Source: Planctomycetota bacterium
GTDB lineage: Bacteria; Planctomycetota; B15-G4
Reading direction: 5' to 3'
DNA length: 64,000 bases
NCBI GenBank assembly: GCA_029259745.1
Contig: JAJDEO010000004.1
Location: 62,001-126,000, forward strand
Part shown: positions 9,103-19,300 of the stretch, piece after piece
How the letters are laid out: each line of letters starts with the position of its first letter
Numbering within the stretch: the stretch's first letter is position 1
Position numbers and translations under genes: made by a program
The notes under the pieces: generated by a model
Database searches by the model: none
What the model was told of the DNA's origin: nothing
Seen by the model: only the letters and a program-made list of their open reading frames with translations

Positions 9103-9854
9103 CAGCGACCGCGCACGTGCGCGAGTCCGCCGTCGACGCCCAGGACCTGGCCCGTCACCCAGGAGTTGTCCCGGTCGAGCAGCCAGGCGATGGCAGAGGC
9201 GATGTCCTCGGGCTTGCCGATGCGGCCCAGGGCATGCATCGCGCGCGAGGCGTCGAGCGCCGCCGGACGCGACGTGATCTCCGTGGCAAGCGGCGTGTCG
9301 ACGAGCCCCGGAGCCACCGCGTTGACGCGCAAACCACGCCCTGCATAAGTCGCGGCGGCCGAACGGACGAGGGCTTCGACACCGGCTTTCGACGCGGCCA
9401 CAGCTTCGTGATTGGGCAGTCCGACCGTGGCTGCGGCCGACGAAACGAGCACGAGCGACGCGGCGCTTCGGAGGTGCTTGCCGACCGCGCGCGTGACAGC
9501 AAAGGCCGACGTGAGGTTGGCGTCCATCACGGCGCGCCACTGCTCGAAAGACGTGCGATGAGCCGGCGCGAGCATGATCGATCCGGCCAGGTTCGCGACG
9601 CCGTCGAGCTGACCGACATCCGCCTTCACCTTCTTGACCAGCGCGTCGACGGCATCGAAGTCGGCCGCGTCGACGATCTCGGAACCCGCTCCGAGTTCGT
9701 CCGCCAACGCAGACACGCTGGCCTCGTTGCGGCCCGCGATGACGACACGTGCCCCACGGGCCGCGAGCTGTCGGCACAACACGCTGCCGATCCCACCCGA
9801 TCCACCGATCACGAGGAAGCTAGGCATTTCGTCCGACTTTTCTTCGACACTCAT
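9102..9854 (-). CDS. SDR-family oxidoreductase lacking the catalytic Tyr
   Basis: 250 aa with Rossmann motif GGSGGIG (residues 17-23), NLAG (88-91) and catalytic-type Ser in LVLVSSAAA. In the YxxxK position the sequence is NHEAVAASKAG: the Lys is present (about 156) but the Tyr is Val. This pattern may belong to a divergent SDR group found next to photolyases. NAD(P)-dependent activity is uncertain. The start at 9854 is chosen over 9899 because GAGGAGA lies about ten bases upstream. Its stop overlaps the photolyase start, suggesting a role in a light-induced stress response. Confidence 0.8.
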   Translation of the reverse strand: MSVEEKSDEMPSFLVIGGSGGIGSVLCRQLAARGARVVIAGRNEASVSALADELGAGSEIVDAADFDAVDALVKKVKADVGQLDGVANLAGSIMLAPAHRTSFEQWRAVMDANLTSAFAVTRAVGKHLRSAASLVLVSSAAATVGLPNHEAVAASKAGVEALVRSAAATYAGRGLRVNAVAPGLVDTPLATEITSRPAALDASRAMHALGRIGKPEDIASAIAWLLDRDNSWVTGQVLGVDGGLAHVRGR

Positions 9855-9920
9855 CGCGGCGTTCTCCTCGGGCCTTGCGGCCCACTCACGTAGCGCCAAC
9901 GCGCGGGCTATTCTCGGAAC

Positions 9921-10283
9921 ATGTCCGACGACACGAAGATCTGCGCCGCGTGTGGGCGCCGGACCGCGTCGCGCCGCAAATGGCGCGTCGAATGGGACGA
10001 GGTCCGCTACTGCAGCAGACGCTGTCGCCAGGGCTCGCGGAAGCAGGAGCGGGCGCTCGACGCCGCGCTGCTCTCATTGCTCGACGAACGCGGCGACGGT
10101 GCGACGATCTGCCCCTCCGAAGTCGCGCGTCGGGTCGCACCGGATGCGTGGCGCGCGCTCATGGAACCTGTGCGGCAAGCCGCGCGACGAATCGCCCACG
10201 CCGGCACGATTGTCATCACGCAGAAGGGTCGCGTCGTCGATCCAGCCGACTTCCGTGGACCGATCCGCCTGCGGCGACCCTGA
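9921..10283 (+). CDS. DUF2256-DUF3253 fusion protein
   Basis: 120 aa. Residues 1-45 form a DUF2256-like zinc-ribbon segment (CAACGR, then KWRVEWDEVRYCSRRCRQG). Residues 48-118 match the DUF3253 pattern: LLDERGDGATICPSEVAR, DAWRALMEPVRQAARRIA, GTIVITQKGRVVDPADFRGPIRL, which looks like a winged-helix DNA-binding domain. DUF2256 proteins are commonly encoded near photolyase-related proteins, and here the gene is divergent from the SDR-photolyase operon across a 66-bp promoter region. It could regulate or assist that operon; this is inference. Confidence 0.85.
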   Translation: MSDDTKICAACGRRTASRRKWRVEWDEVRYCSRRCRQGSRKQERALDAALLSLLDERGDGATICPSEVARRVAPDAWRALMEPVRQAARRIAHAGTIVITQKGRVVDPADFRGPIRLRRP

Positions 10284-10285
10284 CG

Positions 10286-11473
10286 TCAGTCGGCGGGAAG
10301 CGCGACCCAGAGGTGCGGGCGCCCGACGTTGCAGTGCACGGCACGCGGCAGCAGACCGAGCGTCGCCCACGACGTGAAGAGCGCCACGCGCGCGACGTGC
10401 CAGGCGCCGCTCGGCGGGACGTCGTCGGCAGCGAGGTGCGCGAGCCGACGGCTGACGGAGGCGACGGGGTGGAAGATCGTCTCGACCACCGGCGCGCGTG
10501 CGGGTTCGTCGTCCTGCCAGCGGTCGAGCTGCGTGATCGCGCGGCCGAGGACGTCCGGTGCGACACCGTGTCGCGCGGCCGCAGCGTCGCCCGCGATGAC
10601 GGCCGCGCGACTCAACGACGGCAAGAGCAGCAGGCCGAGGAACGACCAGAGCGTGAAGCCGAGCGCCGTCGTCACGAGCGCGGCGACCGAATGGAAACCG
10701 GCTCCGGGCAGCCACGCCGCGAACAGCAGGCCGGTCGCGTTGAAACCGAGGGCAGCAAGCACGCCGCGCGTGCGCGCACCGGACGCGAGCACGGCGGCAC
10801 GGCGCGTAGCGATGGCGGCGAGTTCGTCGGGCGCAAGACCCTGCATCCAGCGCGCGGGGAGCACGAGCGATTCGCGTCCCGGAAGTCCGAACCAGCCGCC
10901 CGTGAAACCCTCATCGGACGCCGGCCAGATGCGCACGGGCACGTGTCGCCCGACCACGGTCGCGACGCGTTCCGCGATGTCAGCGGGAGCCTCGAGAGAC
11001 ACACCGAAACGACCTACTAGGCGTGCGATCGGCGCCTGCAGGGCGACCAGCAACACACTGCCGACGACGCCGACGAACCACCCGGCTGCCGGGCCGCCGC
11101 GCGTCGCCGCAGCGAGCATCACGAGCGCGCTGCCCACGACCACCACACCTTGCACGCCGATGCCGCGCACCCAGCTCAGCACGGCCGTCAGGGGGGCACC
11201 GACCGAACGGCCATGTCGACGCGGCAAGACGTAGCCACCGAAGACGTCGAGCGGGAACTGGACGAGGGCGTAGATGGCGAAGACACCGAACAGCGCACGC
11301 GCTGCCTCGCCCGTCGGGACGGCGCTCGTCGGCAGCCAGCGTGTCGGCCAGTTGCCGAGCAGCGCGACCGACGCGAGCACGACGAGGATCCCGACGCCGG
11401 TCATGCCGAGCTGCAGCCGCGCGCGCGCGTAGGTGGGTGTCGGCAGGTTCGTTGTCGAAGTGATCGTGGACAT
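10286..11473 (-). CDS. Multi-spanning membrane protein, degenerate M48-like
   Basis: 395 aa, with hydrophobic segments around residues 25-45, 65-80, 105-125, 132-150 and near 280-300. The layout resembles M48 peptidases: ALVQFPLDVFGGYVLPRRHG recalls the FPFSLYSGFxLEHRFG segment, and RWMQGLAPDELAAIATRRAAV sits where HELGH would be, but the zinc-binding His residues are gone. It is therefore probably a pseudo-protease or a new membrane family. GAGAGAG precedes the ATG. It follows a glycosyltransferase gene by 78 bp in the same direction. Its end is 2 bp from the convergent DUF2256 gene. Confidence 0.55.
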   Translation of the reverse strand: MSTITSTTNLPTPTYARARLQLGMTGVGILVVLASVALLGNWPTRWLPTSAVPTGEAARALFGVFAIYALVQFPLDVFGGYVLPRRHGRSVGAPLTAVLSWVRGIGVQGVVVVGSALVMLAAATRGGPAAGWFVGVVGSVLLVALQAPIARLVGRFGVSLEAPADIAERVATVVGRHVPVRIWPASDEGFTGGWFGLPGRESLVLPARWMQGLAPDELAAIATRRAAVLASGARTRGVLAALGFNATGLLFAAWLPGAGFHSVAALVTTALGFTLWSFLGLLLLPSLSRAAVIAGDAAAARHGVAPDVLGRAITQLDRWQDDEPARAPVVETIFHPVASVSRRLAHLAADDVPPSGAWHVARVALFTSWATLGLLPRAVHCNVGRPHLWVALPAD

Positions 11474-11550
11474 CGCGGCGCTCTCTCGCTCGTGGATGTC
11501 CGAGGGATAGCAGCGTGGCGGCGCGACGCTTCGGTGGCGACACGTCTCGC

Positions 11551-12528
11551 TCAGATCGGCGCGCGCCCCTGCATGCGCAGGCGGTCGGCGTCGGCGTCTC
11601 GCATGAGCTTCGCGATGCGCTCGGCAGCCTTCGTCCCACTCCCCGAACGTGGGAGGTCGCGACGCCGCAGGTACGCGCGCGGGATGAGCAGGTAGCCGAC
11701 GACGAGTCCCGCGAGGGCGGCGAGGCCACGGCCGCGGCGGGCGTAGAGCCACGTCGCGCGCAGTGGAGCGAGCAGGGCGCGCAGCGGGTGGCGCGCGAGG
11801 AGACGGCCCGGCACCGAGGCGATCAGACACGGCAGGTGGTTGCGCGTCATCTGGTAGACGTTGAGCGACGACAGGCGACCGACGCTGCCGCCGCCCTCGT
11901 GCCGGATGCGCGCGCTCGGCACCGTGATGCAGGCGTATCCCGCGCGGTCGAGGCGCAGGGCGCTGTCGATGTCCTCCCAGTAGAGGAAGTACCAGGTCGG
12001 GAATCCGCCGGCGCGCTCGAGGGCGCGCCGGCGCCAGAGCGACGTCCCACCGAGCGGGCCGAGGACACGCCGCGAGACGCTCGGAACGTCGGCGTCGCGC
12101 AGGCCATGGTCGACGTTGAGCTGACCGAAGGCACTCGTGAGGCCGACCGCCGTGGCGTCGATCAGCGTCGGGTCGGCGGCTTGAAGGACGCGCGGCGACA
12201 CCGCACCGGCCTCGAGGTCGGCATCGAGCGCCCCCGCAGCCGCGGCGTGGCAACCGGGCTCCATGACCGTATCGGGGTTCAGCAGCCAGACGAAGGCGCC
12301 CGTCGTCTCGGCGAGCCCACGCGCCACGGCCGCACCGAAACCACCGTTCTGCTCGCAGCTGATCACGCGCACGTCGGCCGGCAGCTGACCCGCCGAGCCA
12401 TCGGTCGATGCGTTGTCCACGACGACGATCTCGTCGGGTCGCGGCTGCTGGCCACGCACCGAGTCGACGCAGCGCACCAACGCCTCGCCCCCGTTGAAGT
12501 TCACGACGAGCACGGTCGTCGTCGGCAT
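11551..12528 (-). CDS. Family 2 glycosyltransferase (rhamnosyltransferase-like)
   Basis: 325 aa with GGAGG five bases before the ATG. The GT-A fold is clear: VLVVNFNGGEALVRCVDSV, EIVVVDNASTDGS, then NGGFGAAVARGL and the DxD-like WLLNPDTVM. PRVLGPLGGTSLWRRRALERAGGF and FLYWEDIDSALRLDRAGY are typical of WbbL/RfbF-type transferases, with the acceptor-site ED. It adds a sugar from a nucleotide donor to a polysaccharide or glycoconjugate at the cytoplasmic face. The C-terminal part is basic with a weak hydrophobic stretch. It is the upstream gene of the M48-like membrane protein. Confidence 0.9.
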   Translation of the reverse strand: MPTTTVLVVNFNGGEALVRCVDSVRGQQPRPDEIVVVDNASTDGSAGQLPADVRVISCEQNGGFGAAVARGLAETTGAFVWLLNPDTVMEPGCHAAAAGALDADLEAGAVSPRVLQAADPTLIDATAVGLTSAFGQLNVDHGLRDADVPSVSRRVLGPLGGTSLWRRRALERAGGFPTWYFLYWEDIDSALRLDRAGYACITVPSARIRHEGGGSVGRLSSLNVYQMTRNHLPCLIASVPGRLLARHPLRALLAPLRATWLYARRGRGLAALAGLVVGYLLIPRAYLRRRDLPRSGSGTKAAERIAKLMRDADADRLRMQGRAPI

Positions 12529-12866
12529 CGCACCTCCTCGCGCCGGGACATCCGGCAGCGCTCACCCTCGCCGACGCCTCGACCAAGTTCCAGTTCGAGG
12601 CAGTGGATCGGGCGCACGGGCTCGCGCAGGCCATCGGAACGACCTCACGTTCGGAGTGCCCGGCGTCGAAGAGAATCATGCAAGAGCAGGCGTTTTTGCC
12701 GATGTTGCGGTCTCTTTGTCGAACCGCAAGCCTGAGCCGATCCAGCTGGCAGGTCTTCTGAAATGGACGTATGCTCTGACGTTGAGCGCCGCGCCTTCCG
12801 GAAGACATCCCTTTCCGGCGAACATCCAGGCGGGCGCCACACACCGTCGCTACGAGCTCCGTGAAC
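12529..12866. other. Intergenic region between divergent GT2 and radical SAM genes
   Basis: About 340 bp with lower GC than its surroundings. It must contain both promoters. A short palindrome TTCCGGAA is visible near 12799-12806. I see no gene in it. Confidence 0.5.
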
Positions 12867-14414
12867 ATGAAGAAGCCCAAGGTCGTCCTTTTCCTCCCGT
12901 CTCGGGTCGATCCCGAGATCGGCGACCTGCCGTCGGCCGACCTCCTGCCGCTCGAGCTGCTGCACATCGCGCCGATCGCCGAGCAGGATGGCTGGGAAGT
13001 CGTCGTCATCGATGCAATGACCGAGCCCGACTACATCGAGCAGGTGCTCGAGGCCTGTGAGGGCGCCCAGGCGTTCGGCAGCTCGTGCATCCTCGGGTAT
13101 CAGGTCTGGGACGGCGCGGTCGTCGCACGCATGGTGCGCGAGAAGTTCCCGAACTTGCCGATCGTCTGGGGTGGCTGGTTCCCGTCCGCGATCCCCGAGC
13201 TGTACCTCGGCAGCGACATCTGCGACGCCGTCGTCTTCGGTCAGGGTGAGATCACGTTCGGCGAGCTGCTCGAAGCGTGGAAGTCGGACGGACGCGAGGC
13301 GAATCTCGAAGACATTCCCGGCCTCGTCATCATGCGCGACGGCCAGATCTTCTGGACGCCGAAGCGCGCGGTCGTGCACCTCAACGACCTGCCCGAGCCG
13401 TCGTTCGACCTCATCGAGATCCAGAAGTACTACGAGCTCCAGAAGCGCGCCGCCGACCGCGGTCACCGCGTGCGCAACAAGCTGCCGCCGCCGCGTCACC
13501 TCGAAGGCAAGTCGTTCCGCGGCTTCTCGTACTTCTCGTCGTTCGGTTGCCCCGAGCCCTGCGCCTTCTGCTGCTCGCCGTCGATTGCCGGCCGCCGCTG
13601 GGTCGCGCTCGATGCCAACACGCTCACCGATCGCCTGGCCGAGCTGTATGCCAAGGACCCGTGGGACGTCCTGCGTTTCCAGGACGCCAACTTCGGCGTC
13701 GCGAAGAAGCGCATGGTCGAGTTCTGTGAAGGCCTCATCAACAAGGGCATCAAGGCGTCTTGGAACGGCACGATCGAGATCAAGCAGATCGTGCAGTACG
13801 ACGACGACACGCTGAAGCTCATGAAGGAGTCCGGCAACCACCTCATGTGGTTCGGCGCCGAGGCGGCCACCGAAGAGACGCAGCGCCTGATCCGCAAGGC
13901 GATCAAGGAAGGTCAGACGAACGAGGCCATGCGCAAGATGCATGAGCTCGACATCAAGTCCGGCCTCACCTACATCATCGGTTACCCCGGTGAGTCGGTC
14001 GAATCGATGTACGAGACGATCTACGAAGCCGCCGACATGAAGACGCGCTACCCGTCGTGCTCGGTGGAGGTCTTCCCCTACCGACCGATTCCGGGCAGCG
14101 AGTTCTGGCAGCCGTCGGTCGAAGAGAACGGTTACCCCGTGCCCGAGTCGTTCGAGGAATGGGGTCGCTTCTTCGACTACAAGTTCAACTCGTGGTGGGG
14201 TGTCGTGCCGGCCGAGGTCCAAGAGGTCTGGGCGCGCTTCACGCAGATGGCTCCGTGGTTCGACGGCCTGGCCGGCGGCAAGGGACCCTTCTCGAAGATC
14301 CTGCGCAAGACGGCCGGCGTCCGCCTCCGTCACCGCCTCTGGAAGGCGCCCGTCGAGTTCCAGATGTTCGACCTGATCCGCCGCAAGCTCGGTCCGGTGA
14401 GTTCGTACATCTGA
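12867..14414 (+). CDS. B12-binding-domain radical SAM protein (paralogue 1)
   Basis: 515 aa. Residues 1-150 form a cobalamin-binding Rossmann-like domain (FLPSRVDPEIGDLPSADLLP, GSSCILGYQVWDG, VWGGWFPSAIPELYL). The radical SAM CxxxCxxC follows in FGCPEPCAFCCSP, with FQDANFGV and GYPGES as later barrel motifs. These proteins use SAM and often cobalamin for methylation or other difficult C-C chemistry; the substrate is unknown. The protein is about as long as and clearly homologous to the one at 22087-23643. ATG 12867 is preferred over GTG 12861 because the paralogue starts M-K-x-K-K. Confidence 0.88.
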   Translation: MKKPKVVLFLPSRVDPEIGDLPSADLLPLELLHIAPIAEQDGWEVVVIDAMTEPDYIEQVLEACEGAQAFGSSCILGYQVWDGAVVARMVREKFPNLPIVWGGWFPSAIPELYLGSDICDAVVFGQGEITFGELLEAWKSDGREANLEDIPGLVIMRDGQIFWTPKRAVVHLNDLPEPSFDLIEIQKYYELQKRAADRGHRVRNKLPPPRHLEGKSFRGFSYFSSFGCPEPCAFCCSPSIAGRRWVALDANTLTDRLAELYAKDPWDVLRFQDANFGVAKKRMVEFCEGLINKGIKASWNGTIEIKQIVQYDDDTLKLMKESGNHLMWFGAEAATEETQRLIRKAIKEGQTNEAMRKMHELDIKSGLTYIIGYPGESVESMYETIYEAADMKTRYPSCSVEVFPYRPIPGSEFWQPSVEENGYPVPESFEEWGRFFDYKFNSWWGVVPAEVQEVWARFTQMAPWFDGLAGGKGPFSKILRKTAGVRLRHRLWKAPVEFQMFDLIRRKLGPVSSYI

Positions 14415-14476
14415 CGCAGGGCGTCGACGACGTCACCCGGCGCGGCGCACGCACCCGGGCGCAGGCGACCAACCCG

Positions 14477-14516
14477 CGAAAGCCTCGACGAATCCACGGA
14501 TTCGCCGAGGCTTTCG
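14477..14516 (+). terminator. Strong terminator hairpin after radical SAM gene
   Basis: Two long complementary arms: CGAAAGCCTCG-A-CGAATCC and GGATTCG-C-CGAGGCTTTCG. They form about 18 bp with one mismatch and a very tight loop, 62 bp after the stop. Confidence 0.75.
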
Positions 14517-14743
14517 TACGCCAGCAGGCACGCCCGGTCACGCACGTCGCACTCGGAGCACGTCGACGACACCCTGCTTCCGGGGCAAAACTGACGAGCG
14601 TAGCCGTACGCCCAACAGCGACGTGACGTCAGACGAGATCGCTGTCTTGCTGGGGTGAGTTGGGTGCAACGAACGCCGTCCGGAACGCGTTGCGGGTACG
14701 TTGTTGAGAATCGCTTCGTCCCCACTCCGATCGGTCGATCACC
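14517..14743. other. Intergenic region upstream of second FG-GAP gene
   Basis: Follows the terminator. It should hold the promoter of the next gene. No gene or clear motif is seen. Confidence 0.4.
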
Positions 14744-16183
14744 ATGCGCACCAGCCTCTCACTTGCACTCTTCGTCGCCTGTGCCGCCGCTGTCGACGCT
14801 CAGCTCGTCTACGAGCCCGCTGCGGGCGTCCCCGGTTTGGTGGGACTGACCAACAACTTCGAGGTCGGTGATCTCGACGGTGACGGCGTCGACGACCTCG
14901 TCGTCGGTGGCCTCGTGGGTTCGCCGCTCACGGTTGCGCTGGGCGACGGTTCGGGCGGCTTCACGTCGATGACACTCGAAAGCGGCGCCTCCGTCCCCTT
15001 CGAACTGGCCGACGTGAACGGTGACGACGTGCTCGACCTCGTCCACGCCACGACGCTTCCGAAGACGCTCGCCGTCTCGCTCGGCCTGGGCGACGGAAGC
15101 TTCACGCCTCCCATGGCCCTCACGGAACCGCTGCAATCCCCCGCGGCATCGATCGCGACGATCGGACTCGGCGATGTGAACGGAGACGGTCAGGTCGACA
15201 TCGCGTTGACTCAGGTGTTCTTCATCACGAGCGAGCGACGCATCTTCCTCGGCAACGGCGATGCCACGTTCGACGAAGCCGCAGCGCTTCCGTTCATCGT
15301 GGGCGCAAGCGCCGACCTCGCCGACCTCGACGGCGACGGATTCGACGACCTCGTGACGACCAGTGCTCCGGGCGGCGACACGTGGAGTCGCTCGAACGGC
15401 GATGGGACCTTCGCCGACCCGATGCCGGCTGTCGCCGGTACGGCTGCCGATGTCGTCGGGGGCTCCGCGGTCGAGGTCGTCTCCTTCGGGACGAACAACG
15501 ACATCGTCGTCCATGCGTTGGTCGACAACGCGTTCGTCGAAGTCGCAAGCGTGACGCTGCCGTTCGTCGCAGGCAACGCATCCGTTTCAAGCGTGGATGC
15601 CGATGGCGACGGTCGAGCCGACCTCGTCTATCTCGGCCGGCCGTTCGGCTACGTCTTCCGACAGACGGCCGACGAGACCTTCGAGCTCGCCGCGTCGTTC
15701 ACGACAGCAGACGACGTCAACCGCAACGCGTCGATCCTCGACATCGACGGCGATGGCGGGCGCGATCTCGTCTTCCTCGGGGTCTTCACGGGCATGAAGG
15801 TCGCGCGCGATGCGACATACGCCGACGACGAGCCGTTCACCGACCTCGGCGGCGCGAGCCCCGGCGACACCGGCTTCCCCACGCAGATCGCCGAGGCGTC
15901 GGACGCCTCACTCGCCGTCGACGTCACGTCAGCCGCCCCGTCGTCACCCGTCTTCGTGCTCTGGGGTGCATCGACGGGCGCCCCGATCGCCGACAGCGCA
16001 GCCAGCCCGTCACCCGATCGCATCCTCGGCCCGTTCATGACGTCGCCGTCGGGCAGCGTACACGTCGAAGCCACCGACGCGATCCCACTCGGCCTGACGA
16101 TCTACGCCCAGTGGTGGATCGTCGATGACACGGCCTCGAGCGGATTGGCGTCTACCTCAACGGTGAAGATCGACGGACGCTGA
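14744..16183 (+). CDS. Secreted FG-GAP repeat protein
   Basis: 479 aa with signal peptide (LSLALFVACAAAVDA). It has repeated calcium-loop blades: DLDGDGVDDLVV, DVNGDDVLDLVH, DVNGDGQVDIAL, DLDGDGFDDLVT, DADGDGRADLVY and DIDGDGGRDLVF, again a propeller. The C-terminal 85 residues (from about 15930) follow the pattern of the shared secreted-protein module (SPDRILGPF, then IPLGLTIYAQWWIVDD), although the FKGG core is lost. It is paralogous in layout to the gene at 5367. Probably an extracellular binding protein. Confidence 0.82.
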   Translation: MRTSLSLALFVACAAAVDAQLVYEPAAGVPGLVGLTNNFEVGDLDGDGVDDLVVGGLVGSPLTVALGDGSGGFTSMTLESGASVPFELADVNGDDVLDLVHATTLPKTLAVSLGLGDGSFTPPMALTEPLQSPAASIATIGLGDVNGDGQVDIALTQVFFITSERRIFLGNGDATFDEAAALPFIVGASADLADLDGDGFDDLVTTSAPGGDTWSRSNGDGTFADPMPAVAGTAADVVGGSAVEVVSFGTNNDIVVHALVDNAFVEVASVTLPFVAGNASVSSVDADGDGRADLVYLGRPFGYVFRQTADETFELAASFTTADDVNRNASILDIDGDGGRDLVFLGVFTGMKVARDATYADDEPFTDLGGASPGDTGFPTQIAEASDASLAVDVTSAAPSSPVFVLWGASTGAPIADSAASPSPDRILGPFMTSPSGSVHVEATDAIPLGLTIYAQWWIVDDTASSGLASTSTVKIDGR

Positions 16184-16210
16184 GGAGTCCGACTGAGCTG
16201 GAGACTCCTC
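16182..16210 (+). terminator. Probable terminator hairpin
   Basis: GAGGAGTC/GACTCCTC, an 8-bp stem with a 13-nt loop, starting within the stop codon of the FG-GAP gene. Confidence 0.4.
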
Positions 16211-16306
16211 GGCGTCTGAAGCTCGCGCGCACGCGTTCGCGGGGCCGACGTCGTCGCGCCGGCAAGGTATGGTGGCGGCGTGACGTGGTGAGGTCGGGAG
16301 GTGGTC

Positions 16307-19300
16307 GTGCCAGAGAAAAGGGGGCCCGGTGAGAGCAAGGCCGGTGGTGGACGCTTGCGCGCCCGCCTCGAGGAAGTCTTCGGTGATGTCGACCCCGACA
16401 TCAGCCTCGACGCGTCGATGCTCTCGTGGACAGCGTCGACGCCGGGTGCCGCCGAGATGCTCGCACGGCTCGTCTCGCGCAACGCGCTGAGCGAGCGGTA
16501 CGTCGTCCAGGACTGCGTCGGCAAGGGCGGCATGGGCGCGGTGCTGCGCGTCTGGGACAACGACCTGCGTCGCCACCTCGCGATGAAGGTGCTTCTCAGC
16601 GCTGAGGATGACAGCGGGTCGCCGGGCGCGGCACCGAAGATGGACGCCGAAAGTGTCGACCGCCTGCTCGAAGACCTGCGCAAACACGTGGGCGATGCGG
16701 AGCTCGAACCGTCGCCGGCCACGCCCGAAGTCACCGACGACACGAAGGTGCGGCGCTTCCTCGAGGAGGCGCAGATCACGAGTCAGCTCGACCACCCGGG
16801 CATCGTGCCCGTGCATGAGGTGGGTCTCGACGACGGCGGACGCGTCTACTTCACGATGAAGCTCGTGAAAGGCGAGACGCTGCGCAGCGTGTTCGGGCGC
16901 GTGCACGACGGTGACAGCGACTGGACGACGACGCGCGCGCTCTCGTTGCTCCTGCGCGTCTGCGAGGCGATGTCCTACGCGCACAACAAGGGCGTCGTCC
17001 ATCGCGACCTCAAACCGGCCAACATCATGGTCGGTGCTTTCGGCGAGGTGTACGTCATGGACTGGGGACTCGCGTGTGTCATCGACCGCGAGCACGATCC
17101 CTATGAGACTGTCTCGATCGACACGGCCTTCGACAGCGGTGACGACGTCGACGACGATCCCGAAACGGGGCGCGTCGTCGGCACGCCTGTCTACATGGCT
17201 CCCGAGCAGGCCCTCGCCGAGCCCGAAGTGTCACCGGCCGCCGACGTCTACTCGATCGGCGCCATGGTCTATCACCTGCTGACGGGTGCGCCGCCCTACG
17301 CGCGCGAAAGCGACGGCAAGTCGAACCGCGCGCTGCAACTGCTGCGCGACGGTCCTCCCGAGAGTGTCCATCGCCTCGCGAACGACACGCCGCCTGAACT
17401 CGTCGCCATCTGCGAGAAGGCGATGGCCCGCGATCCGCTGCAGCGGTACGCCGACACGTCGCTGCTCGCGAACGACATGCGCGCCCTGCTCGAACAGCGC
17501 GTCGTCGCGGCCTACGAGACGGGTGCGATCGCCGAGGCGCGCAAGTGGGTGCAACGCAACCGGCTCCTCGCGGGGTCGCTGCTGACGGTCTTGGTGTTGC
17601 TCGCAGGTGGCGGCTCGTACCTGTACCGGTTGTCGAACTCGCTGACACTCCAGAACGACGAACTCCAGAACACGAACGTGGCGCTCAACGCCGTGGCCCA
17701 AGAAGCGCGCGAGATGCGTGACGCCGCCGAGCGCGAACAGCGCAACGTGCTTCGACTCTCGGCGTCTCCCGAGCTCGCGAACCTCATCGCCGAGGCCGAC
17801 ACGCTGTGGCCGGTCGCTGAGGAACTGATTCCACGCTACGACAGTTGGTTGGAGCGGGCACACGCACTCGTCGCAACACTCGACACGCCGACCGATGCAA
17901 GTCGGGTCGGCCATCGCGAAAGTCTCACGGCGATTCGAAGTCGTGCTGTCGAGCCAACCGATGCAGAGCTCGAGGACGACTGGCGGATGCATCCGCAGTA
18001 CGACGAGTGGCGCACGGAGGGCGACAAACTCGCGGCGCTTCGAGCACAGATGGCCGCGTACCGCGCGCTCGCCGCAGCCGGCGAGATCTCGGCGGAACAG
18101 GCGACACGGCTCGCGAGCTTCGAGGCGGGTCTTCCGGCCGTCGAAGAACCGCACCGCGCTCTGACGGCCGAGGTCTGCCAGCGGCGCACGTACCGGTTCG
18201 AGGACTCCGACGACGCTCTCTGGCATCGGATTCTCGTGCGCGTCATCGGAGAGCTCGAGGCGTTCGAGGATCCCGTCACGGGCCTCATCGACGGCATCCA
18301 CCCCGATCACGGATGGGGCGTCGCGCGACGGCGAGACGCGGCGCGCATGGTCGCATCGCACACCATCACAAGCCCCGACGCGCGTCACCGCTGGGACGAG
18401 GCGATCCGTTCGATCCGCAACGTCGACGAGTGTCCGCGCTACGGCGGGTGGGCACCGACACCGCAAGTCGGGTTGCTCCCGCTATGGCGCAACCCGTCGA
18501 GCGGGCTTTGGGAATTCTGGCACACGCTGTCGGGCGTCGAGCCAAGGCGCTCGCCGAGCGGCGACGTCCGCCTCCCCGAGCAAGCCGGCATCGTCTTCGT
18601 CTTGATCCCGCCGGGGCCCGTCTTGATCGGCGCGCAAACCGCCGACCGCGACGCTCCGCACTACGATCCGCGGGCTCACTTCCACGAAGGGCCCGTCCAC
18701 GAGCAGACGCTCGGGCCGTACTTCATCTCGAAGTACGAAGTCACGCGCGCGCAGTGGATTCGCTTTACAGGTCACGACCCATCCGTCTTCTCGCCCGATT
18801 CAAAGCGCGGCTTCGTCAAGCCGACGCCGTTGTCGCCCGTCGAGAACGTGAGCTGGCTCGACGTGCGGCACGTGCTCGGACAGTTCGGCCTGCGCCTCCC
18901 CCACGAGTTCGAGTGGGAGTGCGCCGCACGCGGAGCAACGCACACGCCGTGGTGGTCAGGAGCCTCACCCGAGTCACTCGAAGGCATCGCGAACATCGAC
19001 GCGAGCGAAGTCGAGCGCTCCGCCGCGATCGAGAAGTGGACGAGCTTCTACGACGATTACGACACGCTGGCGCCGGTGGACGCGTTCGGGCCCAACCCCT
19101 TCGGCCTCCATGGCACGCTCGGCAACGTTGCCGAGTGGTGCGAGAACACGTACTTCCCGAGCTACCAACCGCACGACCTCGAGCGCATTCGCACCACGAC
19201 GTCCGGGCCCTTCAGCATGGCGAACGACCGCATCGTGCGAGGCGGCTCCTGGTCACGTGGCATCGAAGACGCGCGCTCATCAGCCCGCGAAGGCACGACC

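Noticed and set aside
10286..13009. A 907-codon open frame joining the M48-like protein to upstream sequence.
   Set aside because: The upstream part is a frame shadow of the glycosyltransferase; the real gene starts at 11473 with a ribosome site.
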